A stretch of 64,000 bases of DNA from Paenibacillus dendritiformis (GCF_021654795.1 NZ_AP025344.1:186001-250000); one strand, 5' to 3'; shown: positions 39,484 through 48,453, counted from the first letter of the stretch. A program made the numbers and translations. Notes: generated from the letters alone by a model not told the origin.

Positions 39484-41471
39484 AGCGAATTGTCTTGGAA
39501 CGCCTGACGTCCCGTAATTTCAAGGGATTCCGCAACTTTGAGCTGATCACACACGATGGGAACGTCGATGTGTACGGCGACAACGGAACCGGAAAAACGT
39601 CGATTTTTGATGCTTTCATGTGGGGGTTATTCGGGAAGGACAGTAGCAACCGCACCGACTTCGAGATTAAGGAGTTGGATGGAGCGGGAAACGTCCTGCA
39701 GCACGGCCTTGACCATGAGGTCGAATTGGTTTTAAGTCTTGACGGTCGACGAAAGACGTTCCGCCGCGTATACGCCGAGAAATGGACGAAAAAGCGTGGC
39801 GCTGCCAGAGCGGAGTTCACCGGACATACCACATCTTACTTTGTGGATGGTGTGCCGGTGAAGCAAGGCGAGTACGCTGCAGCAGTGGATGCGGTGATCA
39901 AGGAGGACGTATTCAAGCTTCTGACCAATCCGGCATTTTTCAACGAGCAGCTGAAATGGGAGCAACGCCGCCGCATACTTCTTGAAGTCTGCGGAGACAT
40001 CACAGATGCGGAAGTCATTCAGAGCAACAAGGCTCTGGAACGGCTGCCCCACATCCTGAACGGCCGCAGCATCGAGGATCACCGCAAAGTGGTTGCGGCC
40101 CGGCGATCCGACATCAACAAGGAGCTGGAGAAGATACCGGTTCGCATCGATGAGGCACGCCGGAGCGCCCCGGACATTGCGGAGATGGACGAGGACCTGT
40201 TGCAGGAAGACATCCAGACCCTGCGCAGTCGCATTGCGGCAAAACAGGAAGAATTGTCCCGGATACAATCCGGCGGTGAAATCGCGGTTAAGGAGAAGCG
40301 GCTGCGGGAGATTGAGACCGATTTGATTGGGATCAAAAATGACCTGCAGCAAGAGACTCTAAATCTGATAGCGAGCAAGCGGGCGGGAGTCGATGCTCTC
40401 CACCGGGAAGTAGACGAGCTACGCCGGCGCATTGATGACGCAGAACAACGCATTGAACTGAATAAGCGCAAGGCGCAGAACCGTGAGGTAGAGGCGAAGC
40501 GCTTGCGTGAAGAATGGGTAACAGTAAACAGTCAACCGATGCCGGATCATCATCATGATGAGAACTGCCCAACGTGCGGGCAGGTTCTCCCGGATGAACA
40601 GCTTAAGGCAGCACATGACAAGGTACTGGCCGATTTCAACAAAACAAAGTCAAAGCGGCTGGAACAGATCTCTGCCCAAGGCAAAGAAGCAATGGCGGAA
40701 GCCGAACGCCTCCAACAGGAAGCTGATCGCTTTGCTTTCGCTCGTGAAGAAAATCAGCGGGCTCTGGCAGGGAAACGGGAACTACTTGCCGCTGCTGAGG
40801 CTGAACTGGCCACTCTCCGCGCTGGTATGCAGGACCCGACTGCCGATCCAAGATATCAGCAATTGCAGGGTGAAGCCCTAAATGTACGGCAAGAAATTGA
40901 AAAACTTCGTTCGTGCACCATTGCCGCAGCAGGAGCAGTCCAGCATCAGATAGCCGAGCTCCGCGCGGAGCTCGAATTACTCGAGGCAGAGAAGGCAAAA
41001 ATCGGTCAGGCCAGAGCAATCGAACAGCGTATTGTCGAGCTGGAGAAGCAAGAGAAAGCACTGGCTGCAGAGTTCGAACAACTCGAACAGGAGCTCTTCC
41101 TCACGGAGGAGTTCATCCGAACTAAGGTCAGCATGCTTGAATCGAAAATCAATTCCAAGTTCCGCTATGCTCGGTTCAAGTTGTTCGACCAGCAGGTCAA
41201 CGGCGGCCTAAAAGAGGTTTGCATGACCACCTTCAAAGGTGTGCCATACGACGGTGGGCTTAACAACGCCGCCCGGATCAACGTTGGGTTGGACATCATC
41301 AATGCCTTATCTGAGCATTACGGCTTCTCGGCGCCGATATTCGTCGACAACGCCGAAGCCGTCACGAAGTTAATCGACACGAACGCCCAGGTAATCCGTC
41401 TAGTCGTGTCCGAAGCGGACAAGCAGCTTCGTGTAGAGACAGAAAACAACAGCATGCAGGAGGCGATCTGA
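39480..41471 (+). CDS. SMC/Rad50-like AAA ATPase of the recombination module
   Basis: A 663-residue P-loop ATPase. Walker A is YGDNGTGKTSIFDAFMWGLF at residues about 34-53. Two long coiled-coil arms (about 190-310 and 390-540) are separated by a zinc-hook CPTCGQVLP near residue 363. The C-terminal half has FSAPIFVDNAEAV as Walker B. This is the SbcC/Rad50 plan in compact form. Directly followed by a RecT-like gene and a metallo-beta-lactamase-fold gene, it probably works in phage double-strand end processing and annealing. Confidence 0.85.
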   Translation: MKRIVLERLTSRNFKGFRNFELITHDGNVDVYGDNGTGKTSIFDAFMWGLFGKDSSNRTDFEIKELDGAGNVLQHGLDHEVELVLSLDGRRKTFRRVYAEKWTKKRGAARAEFTGHTTSYFVDGVPVKQGEYAAAVDAVIKEDVFKLLTNPAFFNEQLKWEQRRRILLEVCGDITDAEVIQSNKALERLPHILNGRSIEDHRKVVAARRSDINKELEKIPVRIDEARRSAPDIAEMDEDLLQEDIQTLRSRIAAKQEELSRIQSGGEIAVKEKRLREIETDLIGIKNDLQQETLNLIASKRAGVDALHREVDELRRRIDDAEQRIELNKRKAQNREVEAKRLREEWVTVNSQPMPDHHHDENCPTCGQVLPDEQLKAAHDKVLADFNKTKSKRLEQISAQGKEAMAEAERLQQEADRFAFAREENQRALAGKRELLAAAEAELATLRAGMQDPTADPRYQQLQGEALNVRQEIEKLRSCTIAAAGAVQHQIAELRAELELLEAEKAKIGQARAIEQRIVELEKQEKALAAEFEQLEQELFLTEEFIRTKVSMLESKINSKFRYARFKLFDQQVNGGLKEVCMTTFKGVPYDGGLNNAARINVGLDIINALSEHYGFSAPIFVDNAEAVTKLIDTNAQVIRLVVSEADKQLRVETENNSMQEAI

Positions 41472-42614
41472 TTGAGTGCACCATTTTCAACAGCTCTAAC
41501 CAAGGTAAATGACATCTTCCTGCCCATGATCGAATCTCAACTCACTGGGCATGGAATCAACATGGATCAGTATTCCAAACAATGCGTCATGTCAGCCATT
41601 TCATCTATTAATACCGCATTGGATGCCAAGGGGATCGATTGGAATGATCCCCAACTGGACAAGAGCAACGTTACGCAAACTTTGCTCTCGGTCGCATCAC
41701 TGAAGCTCAACGCTGCGGCAAGCCCGCGCGAAGTATTTTTCCAAGTCCGCAATATCAAGACGAAAGGGCCTGACGGAAAGGACATTTGGAAGAAGCAGAT
41801 CGAGATGGGGATCGAAGGGGATGGGAACGACGCCATTCTGGCCCGGTTTGGTCGTGATGTGGCGAAGGTCGGGCAGTTCTGGCTCGTTCGGGAAGGCGAC
41901 GAATTTACGTACCCGCAATATACCGGCTTTGACGTAATCCCCCCCAAGTGGATTCCGAAGGGGAAGGGGGATGTCATCCGGGTTGTCTATCCCATTATGA
42001 AGAAAGATGGAACCGTTGAATTCCACATTGCAGAGCGTGAAGACGTGGCCAGAAATCTGATAGCCCACATGAACAATAACATGATGAATGAAACCTTCGG
42101 CATCTGTAAAGATCGTTTCAATGCAAATGCGGAGCAGAAAAAGCAGATTGGTGCGAAGAAAGCGGAGGTCCTCAAGAAAGCGAAACAGCTTGGGCTTGGC
42201 GCGCTCGACGATCCGGAATTGCAGCAGTACATTAGCCCAGCATGGACAGATTATCAGAGCCGGGAGTCCATGATTATCCGTAAAATGCGAAATAACATTG
42301 TAAAAAAAATCCCGAAGGACTTCGGGAACGCATTGGTGGAAATGGCATATTCGGAGACTTCCGACGAAGCCTACTCCGCTGTGCAGGTGGAAATCGCGGA
42401 GCGGGCAAACGGTGAAGTTATCGATGTAGAGCCAATTCTACAGCAACCGTCGGAGTCGCAACAACAGCCGCAGCCTGAGAAGTCGGCTCAACCTCCGTAT
42501 CCGCCCGAAGAGGAGCGGCCGCAAGAAACTCCGGAAGCAGCCCAACCTCCGGGCCAGGCAGCTATAGACTTCGAGGATTTTGAAAAAACCCTCGACGAAG
42601 GACCTGGCTTCTGA
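41472..42614 (+). CDS. RecT-like single-strand annealing protein (putative)
   Basis: A 380-residue protein beginning at a TTG with AGGAGGCG upstream. Residues 1-240 show the pattern of RecT-family proteins (a helical start, then TLLSVASLKLNAAASPREVF where RecT has its conserved segment), although similarity is weak by eye. The last 90 residues are a Pro/Gln/Glu-rich tail (QQPSESQQQPQPEKSAQPPY) that may bind partners such as SSB. The call rests mainly on context: the ATPase before and the MBL-fold protein after are regular neighbours of RecT in Bacillota phages. Confidence 0.6.
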   Translation: MSAPFSTALTKVNDIFLPMIESQLTGHGINMDQYSKQCVMSAISSINTALDAKGIDWNDPQLDKSNVTQTLLSVASLKLNAAASPREVFFQVRNIKTKGPDGKDIWKKQIEMGIEGDGNDAILARFGRDVAKVGQFWLVREGDEFTYPQYTGFDVIPPKWIPKGKGDVIRVVYPIMKKDGTVEFHIAEREDVARNLIAHMNNNMMNETFGICKDRFNANAEQKKQIGAKKAEVLKKAKQLGLGALDDPELQQYISPAWTDYQSRESMIIRKMRNNIVKKIPKDFGNALVEMAYSETSDEAYSAVQVEIAERANGEVIDVEPILQQPSESQQQPQPEKSAQPPYPPEEERPQETPEAAQPPGQAAIDFEDFEKTLDEGPGF

Positions 42615-43321
42615 TGATCGACATTATGCCGCTTGGCTCCAGCAGCGCGGGCAATGCTTACCGGATCACGGATGGGCATACGGCTCTCCTGCTGGAAGCC
42701 GGGCTCCGATTCAAAGACATTCAGCGAGCCCTGGAGTTCCGGTTGTCGGATATTGCGGGTTGCTTGGTCTCTCACGACCATGGCGACCACAGCAAGGCCG
42801 CCAAGGATGTGATGAAGGCCGGAATCAATGTGTATACCGGGCAGGGCACGGCGGAAGCCTTGGGGCTTTCTAGCCACCGCCTGAGGCCTGTAGCGGCCCG
42901 GCAGCAGTTTACCATCGGCACATGGACTATTCTGCCCTTTGAGGCCGAACACGACGCTGCAGAGCCGCTGGGATTCCTGCTAACGAATCGGGCAGGGGAC
43001 AAGCTGCTGTTCGCCACGGATACCTATTACATCCGCTATAGGTTTAGGGGCCTCACTCATATCATGGTCGAGTGTAATTACTCGATCCGGATACTGCGGG
43101 AGAATATCGCCGCCGGCCGCGTGCCAGCAGTCATGAAAAGTCGGCTGCTGAGGTCCCATTTCAGCCTGGAGAACGTCAAGGAGTTCCTGCGGGCGAATGA
43201 CCTGCAGCGCGTGGAGGAAATTTGGCTTTTGCACCTCAGCGACAACAACAGCGACGAGGAACTGTTCAAGAGTGAGATCCAGGCGCTGACCGGAAAAGTC
43301 GTCCGGGTGGCCGGAAGGTAG
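42614..43321 (+). CDS. Metallo-beta-lactamase-fold nuclease-like protein
   Basis: A 235-residue protein with the MBL start PLGSSSAGNAYRIT, the metal motif CLVSHDHGDHSKA (HxHxDH), AEHDAAEPLGF, and LLFATDTYYI. It resembles the YycJ/WalJ branch, some members of which are DNA exonucleases. In many Bacillota phages such a gene lies beside recT in place of a YqaJ-type exonuclease, so it could make the 3' ends used by the annealing protein. It overlaps the previous gene by one base. Confidence 0.85.
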   Translation: MIDIMPLGSSSAGNAYRITDGHTALLLEAGLRFKDIQRALEFRLSDIAGCLVSHDHGDHSKAAKDVMKAGINVYTGQGTAEALGLSSHRLRPVAARQQFTIGTWTILPFEAEHDAAEPLGFLLTNRAGDKLLFATDTYYIRYRFRGLTHIMVECNYSIRILRENIAAGRVPAVMKSRLLRSHFSLENVKEFLRANDLQRVEEIWLLHLSDNNSDEELFKSEIQALTGKVVRVAGR

Positions 43322-43330
43322 GCGAGCGGG

Positions 43331-43519
43331 ATGAACGAATTACAGCCACTTATGAAAAGCATGATTGGCAACCGGATCTGGAGTTTGAAAGACTCAGATC
43401 CAGAAGCATTCAAACGGGAGGTCCGGGCCTACTTCGAGCGGGGATATCCTGGCTGGAGAGTCGTCCGTGCGAAATATCCGTTCATATATCTCCAGGACGA
43501 TAGGGGGAGAAGGCATTGA
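43331..43519 (+). CDS. Small phage protein
   Basis: A 62-residue protein, MNELQPLMKSMIGNRIWSLK at the start and VVRAKYPFIYLQDDRGRRH at the end; charged and rich in aromatics. It overlaps the next gene by four bases. Unknown function in the early operon. Confidence 0.6.
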   Translation: MNELQPLMKSMIGNRIWSLKDSDPEAFKREVRAYFERGYPGWRVVRAKYPFIYLQDDRGRRH

Positions 43520-43713
43520 GCGTGGTTCAGATGGACCTGTTTGATTTTGAAGCGTTGGCGCCGCAGCCGCCACTGAACGGCATGTACTACGAGCGCAGCA
43601 CGGATCGATTTGTATCGTTCGTGCTTGGTCGGAGGCACTATGAGATTCCCGCCAAGCGGTGTCCTTTTGATAAAGCATGGCAAAAGAAAACGAAGCAGGA
43701 GCGCGCCATTTAA
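43516..43713 (+). CDS. Small phage protein with a DLF motif
   Basis: A 65-residue protein from a TTG start (MSVVQMDLFDFEALAP). The N-terminal QMDLFDF resembles short clamp- or helicase-binding peptides, and the rest is basic (FVSFVLGRRHYEIPAKRCP). A link with the replication machinery is possible from the motif and from the initiator gene that follows, but is not shown. Confidence 0.55.
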   Translation: MSVVQMDLFDFEALAPQPPLNGMYYERSTDRFVSFVLGRRHYEIPAKRCPFDKAWQKKTKQERAI

Positions 43714-43741
43714 TATGGCAAGCAGTAGGGGGTGAGAGTCG

Positions 43742-44764
43742 GTGGATTCCAGCGTAAATCCCCAACCAGACGACCCGCATATCCGAATTGCGCATGAAAT
43801 ACACCGAGAGATGATCCGCCGGAAGTTTAATCAGCGGCAGCATGACATAATCAATTTCATATTGACGCTGAGCTGGGGGTGCGGGAAGCCATCGGCGATC
43901 ATTCCTCAATTGAAGGACTTTGGATTATGTGGAGTCGGGAGTAATCACATACGGAATGCTCTTGAAACGCTGGTCGAAAATAAAGTGATTTTTTGGGAGC
44001 GAAGTTTGAATGCTTTTCAAATTAACAAGCACTATGACCAGTGGACGATAGACGCAGTTGGAAGTTTTAACTCAGGGAGAATGAAAGAATTAATCAAGTT
44101 AAATATCGAGAATCGGTCTCCAAACTTGGCGAAAAAAGTTCCCGAAAAGGGAAGCGACTTCCCAAATCGGGAAACGAAAAACGATTCCCAAAAAGGGAAC
44201 TTGTTTCCCGAATCGGGAAATGACTTCCCGAAAGGGGAAGCGACCATTTCCCAAATAGGGAAGTCCTCATTTCCCAAAAAGGGAAACGAAAAACGCGATT
44301 TTTCCCGTCATATCAAGGCTCACGGGGCCCCGAAAGCAATTATTAAAGCAATAATAAAAAAGAATAACTGCAGTAGTAGTAAAGATACTGTAACTGAAAA
44401 AGGTACGGGGTCATCCAGCAGCAGCAACAACCATGAATACACATTCGGATACATATACCGTGCCTACGAAAAAAATTTCACGGAGAACGGGAATGTCACT
44501 GAGTTCGAAGCCGAAGACCTTGGATACCTTTATGACGATTACGGAGGCGAATGGCTGTTGAACGCAATGCGAGAGGCAGCACGACACAATGTAAAGACGC
44601 TGGCTTACGTGAGGGGCATTCTAAAGGGATACCAAGAGCGAGGCGGACCGCAGGAGCAGGTTACTCAACAAAAAGGGTTTCGTAGCCGGAAGCAAGACCA
44701 AATTGACGAACTCGATAGGTTCATCGAGGAGGAGAGAAGACGTGAAGATCGACGAAGCGGCTGA
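43742..44764 (+). CDS. Phage replication initiator (O-like N-terminus, DnaD-like C-terminus)
   Basis: A 340-residue protein. Residues 1-100 match the phage replication protein O winged-helix domain (IRIAHEIHREMIRRKFNQRQ, then HDIINFILTLSWGCGK, with GSNHIRNALETLVENKVI). Residues 225-300 match the DnaD/DnaB2 domain (TFGYIYRAYEKNFTENG, YGGEWLLNAMREAARH, LAYVRGILKGYQERGG). The linker between them (about 125-215) is low in complexity because its DNA carries seven origin iterons. GTG start with GGGGGTGAG upstream. It should bind those iterons and recruit the loader and DnaB encoded downstream. Confidence 0.88.
   Translation: MDSSVNPQPDDPHIRIAHEIHREMIRRKFNQRQHDIINFILTLSWGCGKPSAIIPQLKDFGLCGVGSNHIRNALETLVENKVIFWERSLNAFQINKHYDQWTIDAVGSFNSGRMKELIKLNIENRSPNLAKKVPEKGSDFPNRETKNDSQKGNLFPESGNDFPKGEATISQIGKSSFPKKGNEKRDFSRHIKAHGAPKAIIKAIIKKNNCSSSKDTVTEKGTGSSSSSNNHEYTFGYIYRAYEKNFTENGNVTEFEAEDLGYLYDDYGGEWLLNAMREAARHNVKTLAYVRGILKGYQERGGPQEQVTQQKGFRSRKQDQIDELDRFIEEERRREDRRSG
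44139..44285. repeat. Phage replication origin: seven palindromic iterons inside the initiator gene
   Basis: Seven copies of the 15-base palindrome TTCCC-RAANN-GGGAA begin at 44139, 44159, 44185, 44205, 44225, 44248 and 44271. Spacing is 20-26 bases. All seven have intact TTCCC and GGGAA arms. An AT-rich stretch follows at 44336-44400 and fits an unwinding element. The layout copies lambda, where the O protein binds iterons inside gene O. Confidence 0.9.
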
Positions 44765-45083
44765 GTTGTTCAAAATCATCAAGCGCCATTATCCAAGCTT
44801 CGACGGGAGTGTTCAGAACGTGAAAGACAATTTCAGATACCTGAAAGATTTTCCCTTTGAAATTGCTTTGGAAAACGTGGACAAGCATATCATGACAGAG
44901 CGGTTCCCGCCGACGATTGCAGACATCCGCGGGCGACTAGGAGAGCAGATTGAACGCAACCGCATGAAACTTGAGACGAACGAATATTTCCACCAGCTGG
45001 ACGCATGGCGCCAAAACGCGGCCCCGCCGCCGCCGGGCAACCTTGAACGGGTTCGGGCTCTTGTGAAGGGGGAAGGCGCATGA
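44742..45083 (+). CDS. Helicase loader/inhibitor, SPP1 G39P-like
   Basis: A 113-residue protein, GTG start with GAGGAGG upstream. The sequence EAAELFKIIKRHYPSFDGSV, LKDFPFEIALENVDKHIMTE and RFPPTIADIRGRL matches the plan of the G39P family, which binds the helicase and delivers it to the initiator at the origin. It overlaps the initiator by 23 bases and dnaB by four, consistent with that job. Confidence 0.8.
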   Translation: MKIDEAAELFKIIKRHYPSFDGSVQNVKDNFRYLKDFPFEIALENVDKHIMTERFPPTIADIRGRLGEQIERNRMKLETNEYFHQLDAWRQNAAPPPPGNLERVRALVKGEGA

Positions 45084-46510
45084 GTCAGCAGAAACAGCAG
45101 CAACCATCGCTGGCCGATATCCTTGGGACGGAACCACCGCAGGATCTCGCGGCAGAGCAGGCGGTACTCGGCGCGGTGCTGATCGACTCGCAGCTTATGG
45201 ACATGCTGCAGGAACGACTGACGCCATCCGCTTTCTACGCTACGAAACACCAGAAGATTTTTCGGCGTATGGTGGAGCTGGCCAACGAAGGAAGCCCGAT
45301 CGACATGTTGACGCTGGCCAACAAGCTCTCGGAGCATGACGAGGCTGCGGTGGTCGGTGGAGTCAGTTACCTATCGCGACTGTCAAGCAGCGTCCCGACC
45401 ACGGCAAACACAGAGCATTATGCCGGCATCGTTCTCGAAAAGTACCTGTTGCGCCAGAGCATCGAGGCGAGCATGGCCCTAGTGGAGCAGGCGGTGACAT
45501 CGGGGGACCCGACCAAGATCATATCCGGCCTGCAAGAAACAGCGACGCGGCTCGGAGATATTGCGGCGCCGAAGAAGGACTTTAGCCAGCTTGGCCCTGT
45601 GCTGCTATCCGTGTACGAAGAGGCCGAGAAGCGGTATATGACTCGTGACGAAGACCGCGGGATCACAGGATTGCCTTCCGGATTCCCCGACTTGGACAAG
45701 ATGACGGCAGGCTTCCAGCGCAGCGACCTCATCATCGTTGCGGCCCGGCCATCGGTCGGAAAGACCGCATTCGCGCTCAACATCGCCCAGAACGTCGGTG
45801 TACGGACGAAAGAGACGGTTGCGATTTTCAGCCTTGAGATGTCCGAACAGCAGCTTGCGCAGCGTATGTTGTGTGCGGAAGCGCGGGTTGATGCCAGCAG
45901 GATGAGGACCGGATATTTCGAGGACGGCGATTGGGAGAAGCTGACGAACGGGATTGCCAAGCTTGCCGAGACTAATGTCTACATCGACGACACGCCAGGG
46001 CTGAATGTCTACGAGATCCGCGCTCGATGCCGCCGCCTCAAAAAAGAGCGGGGCTTGGGGATGATCATCATTGATTACCTGCAGCTTATCGCTGGCCGCG
46101 GCAAGCCGGGAGAGAACCGGCAGCAGGAAGTATCCGAGATATCACGGATGTTGAAGCAACTGGCCCGCGAGCTGGACGTCCCTGTCATTGCCCTATCGCA
46201 GCTGAGCCGGGGCGTGGAGCAGCGCCAGGACAAGCGCCCGATGATGTCCGACCTGCGGGAATCCGGTTCGATTGAGCAGGATGCCGACATTGTCGCTTTC
46301 TTGTACCGGGATGACTATTACGACAAAGAAACTGAGAAAAAGAACATCATCGAAATCATTATCGCCAAGCAGCGGAACGGCCCGGTCGGGACCGTCGAGC
46401 TGGTTTTCCTGAAACAATTCAATAAATTCGTAAGCTACGACCGGGAGCGGGATAAGCCTCAGCCTCCGGCAAAAGTGAGTGACATTAACAAACGCCGCTG
46501 GGCGAAATGA
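45080..46510 (+). CDS. dnaB: Replicative DNA helicase DnaB
   Basis: A 476-residue hexameric helicase. The N-terminal domain (DLAAEQAVLGAVLIDSQLMD) precedes a linker and the RecA-like core: RSDLIIVAARPSVGKTAFAL (Walker A), IFSLEMSEQQLAQRML, MIIIDYLQLIAGRG (Walker B) and VIALSQLSRGVEQRQDKRP, DLRESGSIEQDAD. Length and motifs are complete. It is loaded at the origin by the preceding G39P-like protein. The ATG overlaps that gene's stop. Confidence 0.96.
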   Translation: MSQQKQQQPSLADILGTEPPQDLAAEQAVLGAVLIDSQLMDMLQERLTPSAFYATKHQKIFRRMVELANEGSPIDMLTLANKLSEHDEAAVVGGVSYLSRLSSSVPTTANTEHYAGIVLEKYLLRQSIEASMALVEQAVTSGDPTKIISGLQETATRLGDIAAPKKDFSQLGPVLLSVYEEAEKRYMTRDEDRGITGLPSGFPDLDKMTAGFQRSDLIIVAARPSVGKTAFALNIAQNVGVRTKETVAIFSLEMSEQQLAQRMLCAEARVDASRMRTGYFEDGDWEKLTNGIAKLAETNVYIDDTPGLNVYEIRARCRRLKKERGLGMIIIDYLQLIAGRGKPGENRQQEVSEISRMLKQLARELDVPVIALSQLSRGVEQRQDKRPMMSDLRESGSIEQDADIVAFLYRDDYYDKETEKKNIIEIIIAKQRNGPVGTVELVFLKQFNKFVSYDRERDKPQPPAKVSDINKRRWAK

Positions 46511-46523
46511 GGTGGGATTGGAC

Positions 46524-46682
46524 ATGAAGAAGCTACGAAAACCGACAAGACGGCAGAAGATGGAGCTTCGTCGGCAAAAACTGCTCCCGGATAACTGGTT
46601 TGTGGAGCGGGATGACGGCCAGCAGATGGTGATTGTGAGCAGGGAAAAAGGACAGGTGCGGCGGCTCCGGTGGGGAGCATGA
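46524..46682 (+). CDS. Small basic phage protein (DUF6906-like)
   Basis: A 52-residue protein beginning KKLRKPTRRQKMELRRQKL and ending in strand-like VIVSREKGQVRRLRW. This resembles a family of short phage proteins that begin with a KxPTRxQK segment and contain LLPDNWFV-like text. ATG 46524 has GAGGTGG upstream. It overlaps the next gene by four bases. Confidence 0.65.
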   Translation: MKKLRKPTRRQKMELRRQKLLPDNWFVERDDGQQMVIVSREKGQVRRLRWGA

Positions 46683-46867
46683 GCGGAAGACCTTGGAGCC
46701 GGTGGAGCGTGTATGAATACATGAAGCACCGATTCGAGCGAACATACGAGGTGCCCGCCCGGGAAGAACTCGAAACGGAATTCGCTGACATCAATCCGGA
46801 CGAGCTCGACGAGGGAATACGCGAGTTTGAGATGAGGCTGATGGTAAGCAGGGAGGACTTATCATGA
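46679..46867 (+). CDS. Small acidic phage protein
   Basis: A 62-residue protein, RPWSRWSVYEYMKHRFERTY followed by an acidic helix (DINPDELDEGIREFEMRL). It is linked by four-base overlaps to both neighbours, so translation is coupled to the RuvC-like gene. No family recognised. Confidence 0.6.
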   Translation: MSGRPWSRWSVYEYMKHRFERTYEVPAREELETEFADINPDELDEGIREFEMRLMVSREDLS

Positions 46868-47397
46868 AAATCATGGGAATTGATCACGGGACCAATTATG
46901 CCGGATGGGCGACTATGGTGGCCGGACGGCCGCGAAATTTTGGGCTTAGGGATTACACTGAAATCAAAATGCCGGCTGTACTCGATGCGATTTATCAAGA
47001 CACGTATGGGCTTTTGAAACGGGAACGCCCGGATGTCGTCGTCTTGGAGCGTCCAGTCCATTTCAAGAATGCCAATAGCGTCTTGGCACTTGTGGGGGCT
47101 TACTCCATGGTGACGCTCGCGGCATTACATCTGGGAATCAGAATTGCAGAGATTCGGCCAACGGAACTCAAGATGCATACGGGGAAGGGGAATGCGGACA
47201 AGGAGACCGTCGCGGTCGAAATGCAGATGCTTTTCGGATTGGATTACGACGACATCGCCGTTCCTCTTTTCTACCAGAGAGACGACCCGAAAGGAAAGTA
47301 CAAGAAGGGCGACATCAAGGAACGTTTATATGACCCGTCAGACGCCATTGCGCTCTGCTGGGCTTGTCATCAAAAAATCAAAAAAGGAGCTGCTTGA
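46864..47397 (+). CDS. RuvC-like Holliday junction resolvase
   Basis: A 177-residue RNase H-fold protein. The start MKIMGIDHGTNYAGWATM carries the first catalytic Asp, VVVLERPVHFKNANSV the Glu, and the C-terminal DPSDAIALCWA the last acidic pair, as in phage RuvC-like resolvases. It should resolve junctions or trim branches before packaging. Confidence 0.88.
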   Translation: MKIMGIDHGTNYAGWATMVAGRPRNFGLRDYTEIKMPAVLDAIYQDTYGLLKRERPDVVVLERPVHFKNANSVLALVGAYSMVTLAALHLGIRIAEIRPTELKMHTGKGNADKETVAVEMQMLFGLDYDDIAVPLFYQRDDPKGKYKKGDIKERLYDPSDAIALCWACHQKIKKGAA

Positions 47398-47398
47398 C

Positions 47399-48367
47399 AT
47401 GGGTTACATCGAGTCCGAGGGAACATTGATTGGAGCAAACATGAAGAAAGGCGGGAAGCTGGTTCTGCAAATCGAAGTTACGCAGGATCTAGAGAGCCGC
47501 GAAGATTACTACCACTTGCGGAAGATGATCGAGAAAAACGTCAGGTTCGCTCTGGAAAGCCAAGTTGTACAGTATAACGTCGAGGTCAATGCACGAACAG
47601 AGAAGCCAATCAAGCATTACCGGGTTGACGAAAAAGGGCTTGTTTCCGAGGTGAAGCCAGATGGTGAACAGGTAGAAATGGAACTGGAAGGAGTTCCGAA
47701 AGAGGAAGTACCAGTCAAACACGAAGCGAAGGAATCTGACAAGGACATCGTTGATGACTTCATCATTGCTCGCCTGGCGCCGTCATACGAGGATTTGCCT
47801 TACGACTTCCCCACATATATTCAGCGCATTCGGAGTGGGGAAACGTACCTCAAAATTGCGAATGAGCTGGAAATGAGCAGCGGGAAAGTTGCTGAAATCT
47901 TTGACGAATACCGGGCGCGGGTTGCGCCGCTGGCTGCCAAGTGGGACGAGTGGAGAAAAGGCAAAGTGCAGGACGAGCCTGAACCAGTAGCGGATAAGGC
48001 TGCGCAAGAAGATGCTCAGCCAGCGGATACCGGAGGTGACGAAGAGGATGGAGTGCCGGGAACGGTAGAGTTCGAAGATGACGACCAGAGCTCCGATCAA
48101 GAACCTGCTGCGGAGGAAGACCAGGGCGCGGCTGCCGAAGAAGTGGACAAGGAAGAGCTTGAAAAGTTCATTCTGGAACACCGCCCGTCCTATGACGACC
48201 TTCCAATCGACTTCCCGTCGCTGTTGGAGGAACGCCTCAGCTCGAATACCACGTGGCGGGAAATCGCCAATAAGATCGGCCTGACAAGCGGACAATTCTC
48301 GACACGGTGGACCGCGTATAAGAAGCGCGTCGCGAAGCAAATGAAAGAGAACGGCGGCGCCGCGTAA
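47399..48367 (+). CDS. Phage protein with two HTH-like repeats
   Basis: A 322-residue protein. Residues 1-110 form a beta-rich part (GKLVLQIEVTQDLESREDYY) similar to phage helper proteins. Two copies of a 55-residue module follow, about 122-176 and 259-313, sharing PSYxDLPxDFP and a helix-turn-helix-like end (YLKIANELEMSSGKVAEIFD; WREIANKIGLTSGQFSTRWT), each closing with RVA. A very acidic linker (residues 200-255) joins them. ATG 47399 follows AAAGGAG. It may bind DNA through both repeats; no named family is known to me. Confidence 0.7.
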   Translation: MGYIESEGTLIGANMKKGGKLVLQIEVTQDLESREDYYHLRKMIEKNVRFALESQVVQYNVEVNARTEKPIKHYRVDEKGLVSEVKPDGEQVEMELEGVPKEEVPVKHEAKESDKDIVDDFIIARLAPSYEDLPYDFPTYIQRIRSGETYLKIANELEMSSGKVAEIFDEYRARVAPLAAKWDEWRKGKVQDEPEPVADKAAQEDAQPADTGGDEEDGVPGTVEFEDDDQSSDQEPAAEEDQGAAAEEVDKEELEKFILEHRPSYDDLPIDFPSLLEERLSSNTTWREIANKIGLTSGQFSTRWTAYKKRVAKQMKENGGAA

Positions 48368-48453
48368 ATCAAATAGGGGAGAGGTTGACGGCTGCAGCAG
48401 CACTTTGCGGCCGTCAAACCGAACATACATTCTTGAAAAAGGTGGGGGAACTC

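Noticed and set aside
44139..44285. Possible CRISPR-like array
   Set aside because: Repeats are 15-base palindromes at 20-26 base steps with only 5-11 bases between and lie inside an intact coding frame; they fit origin iterons and not repeat-spacer units.
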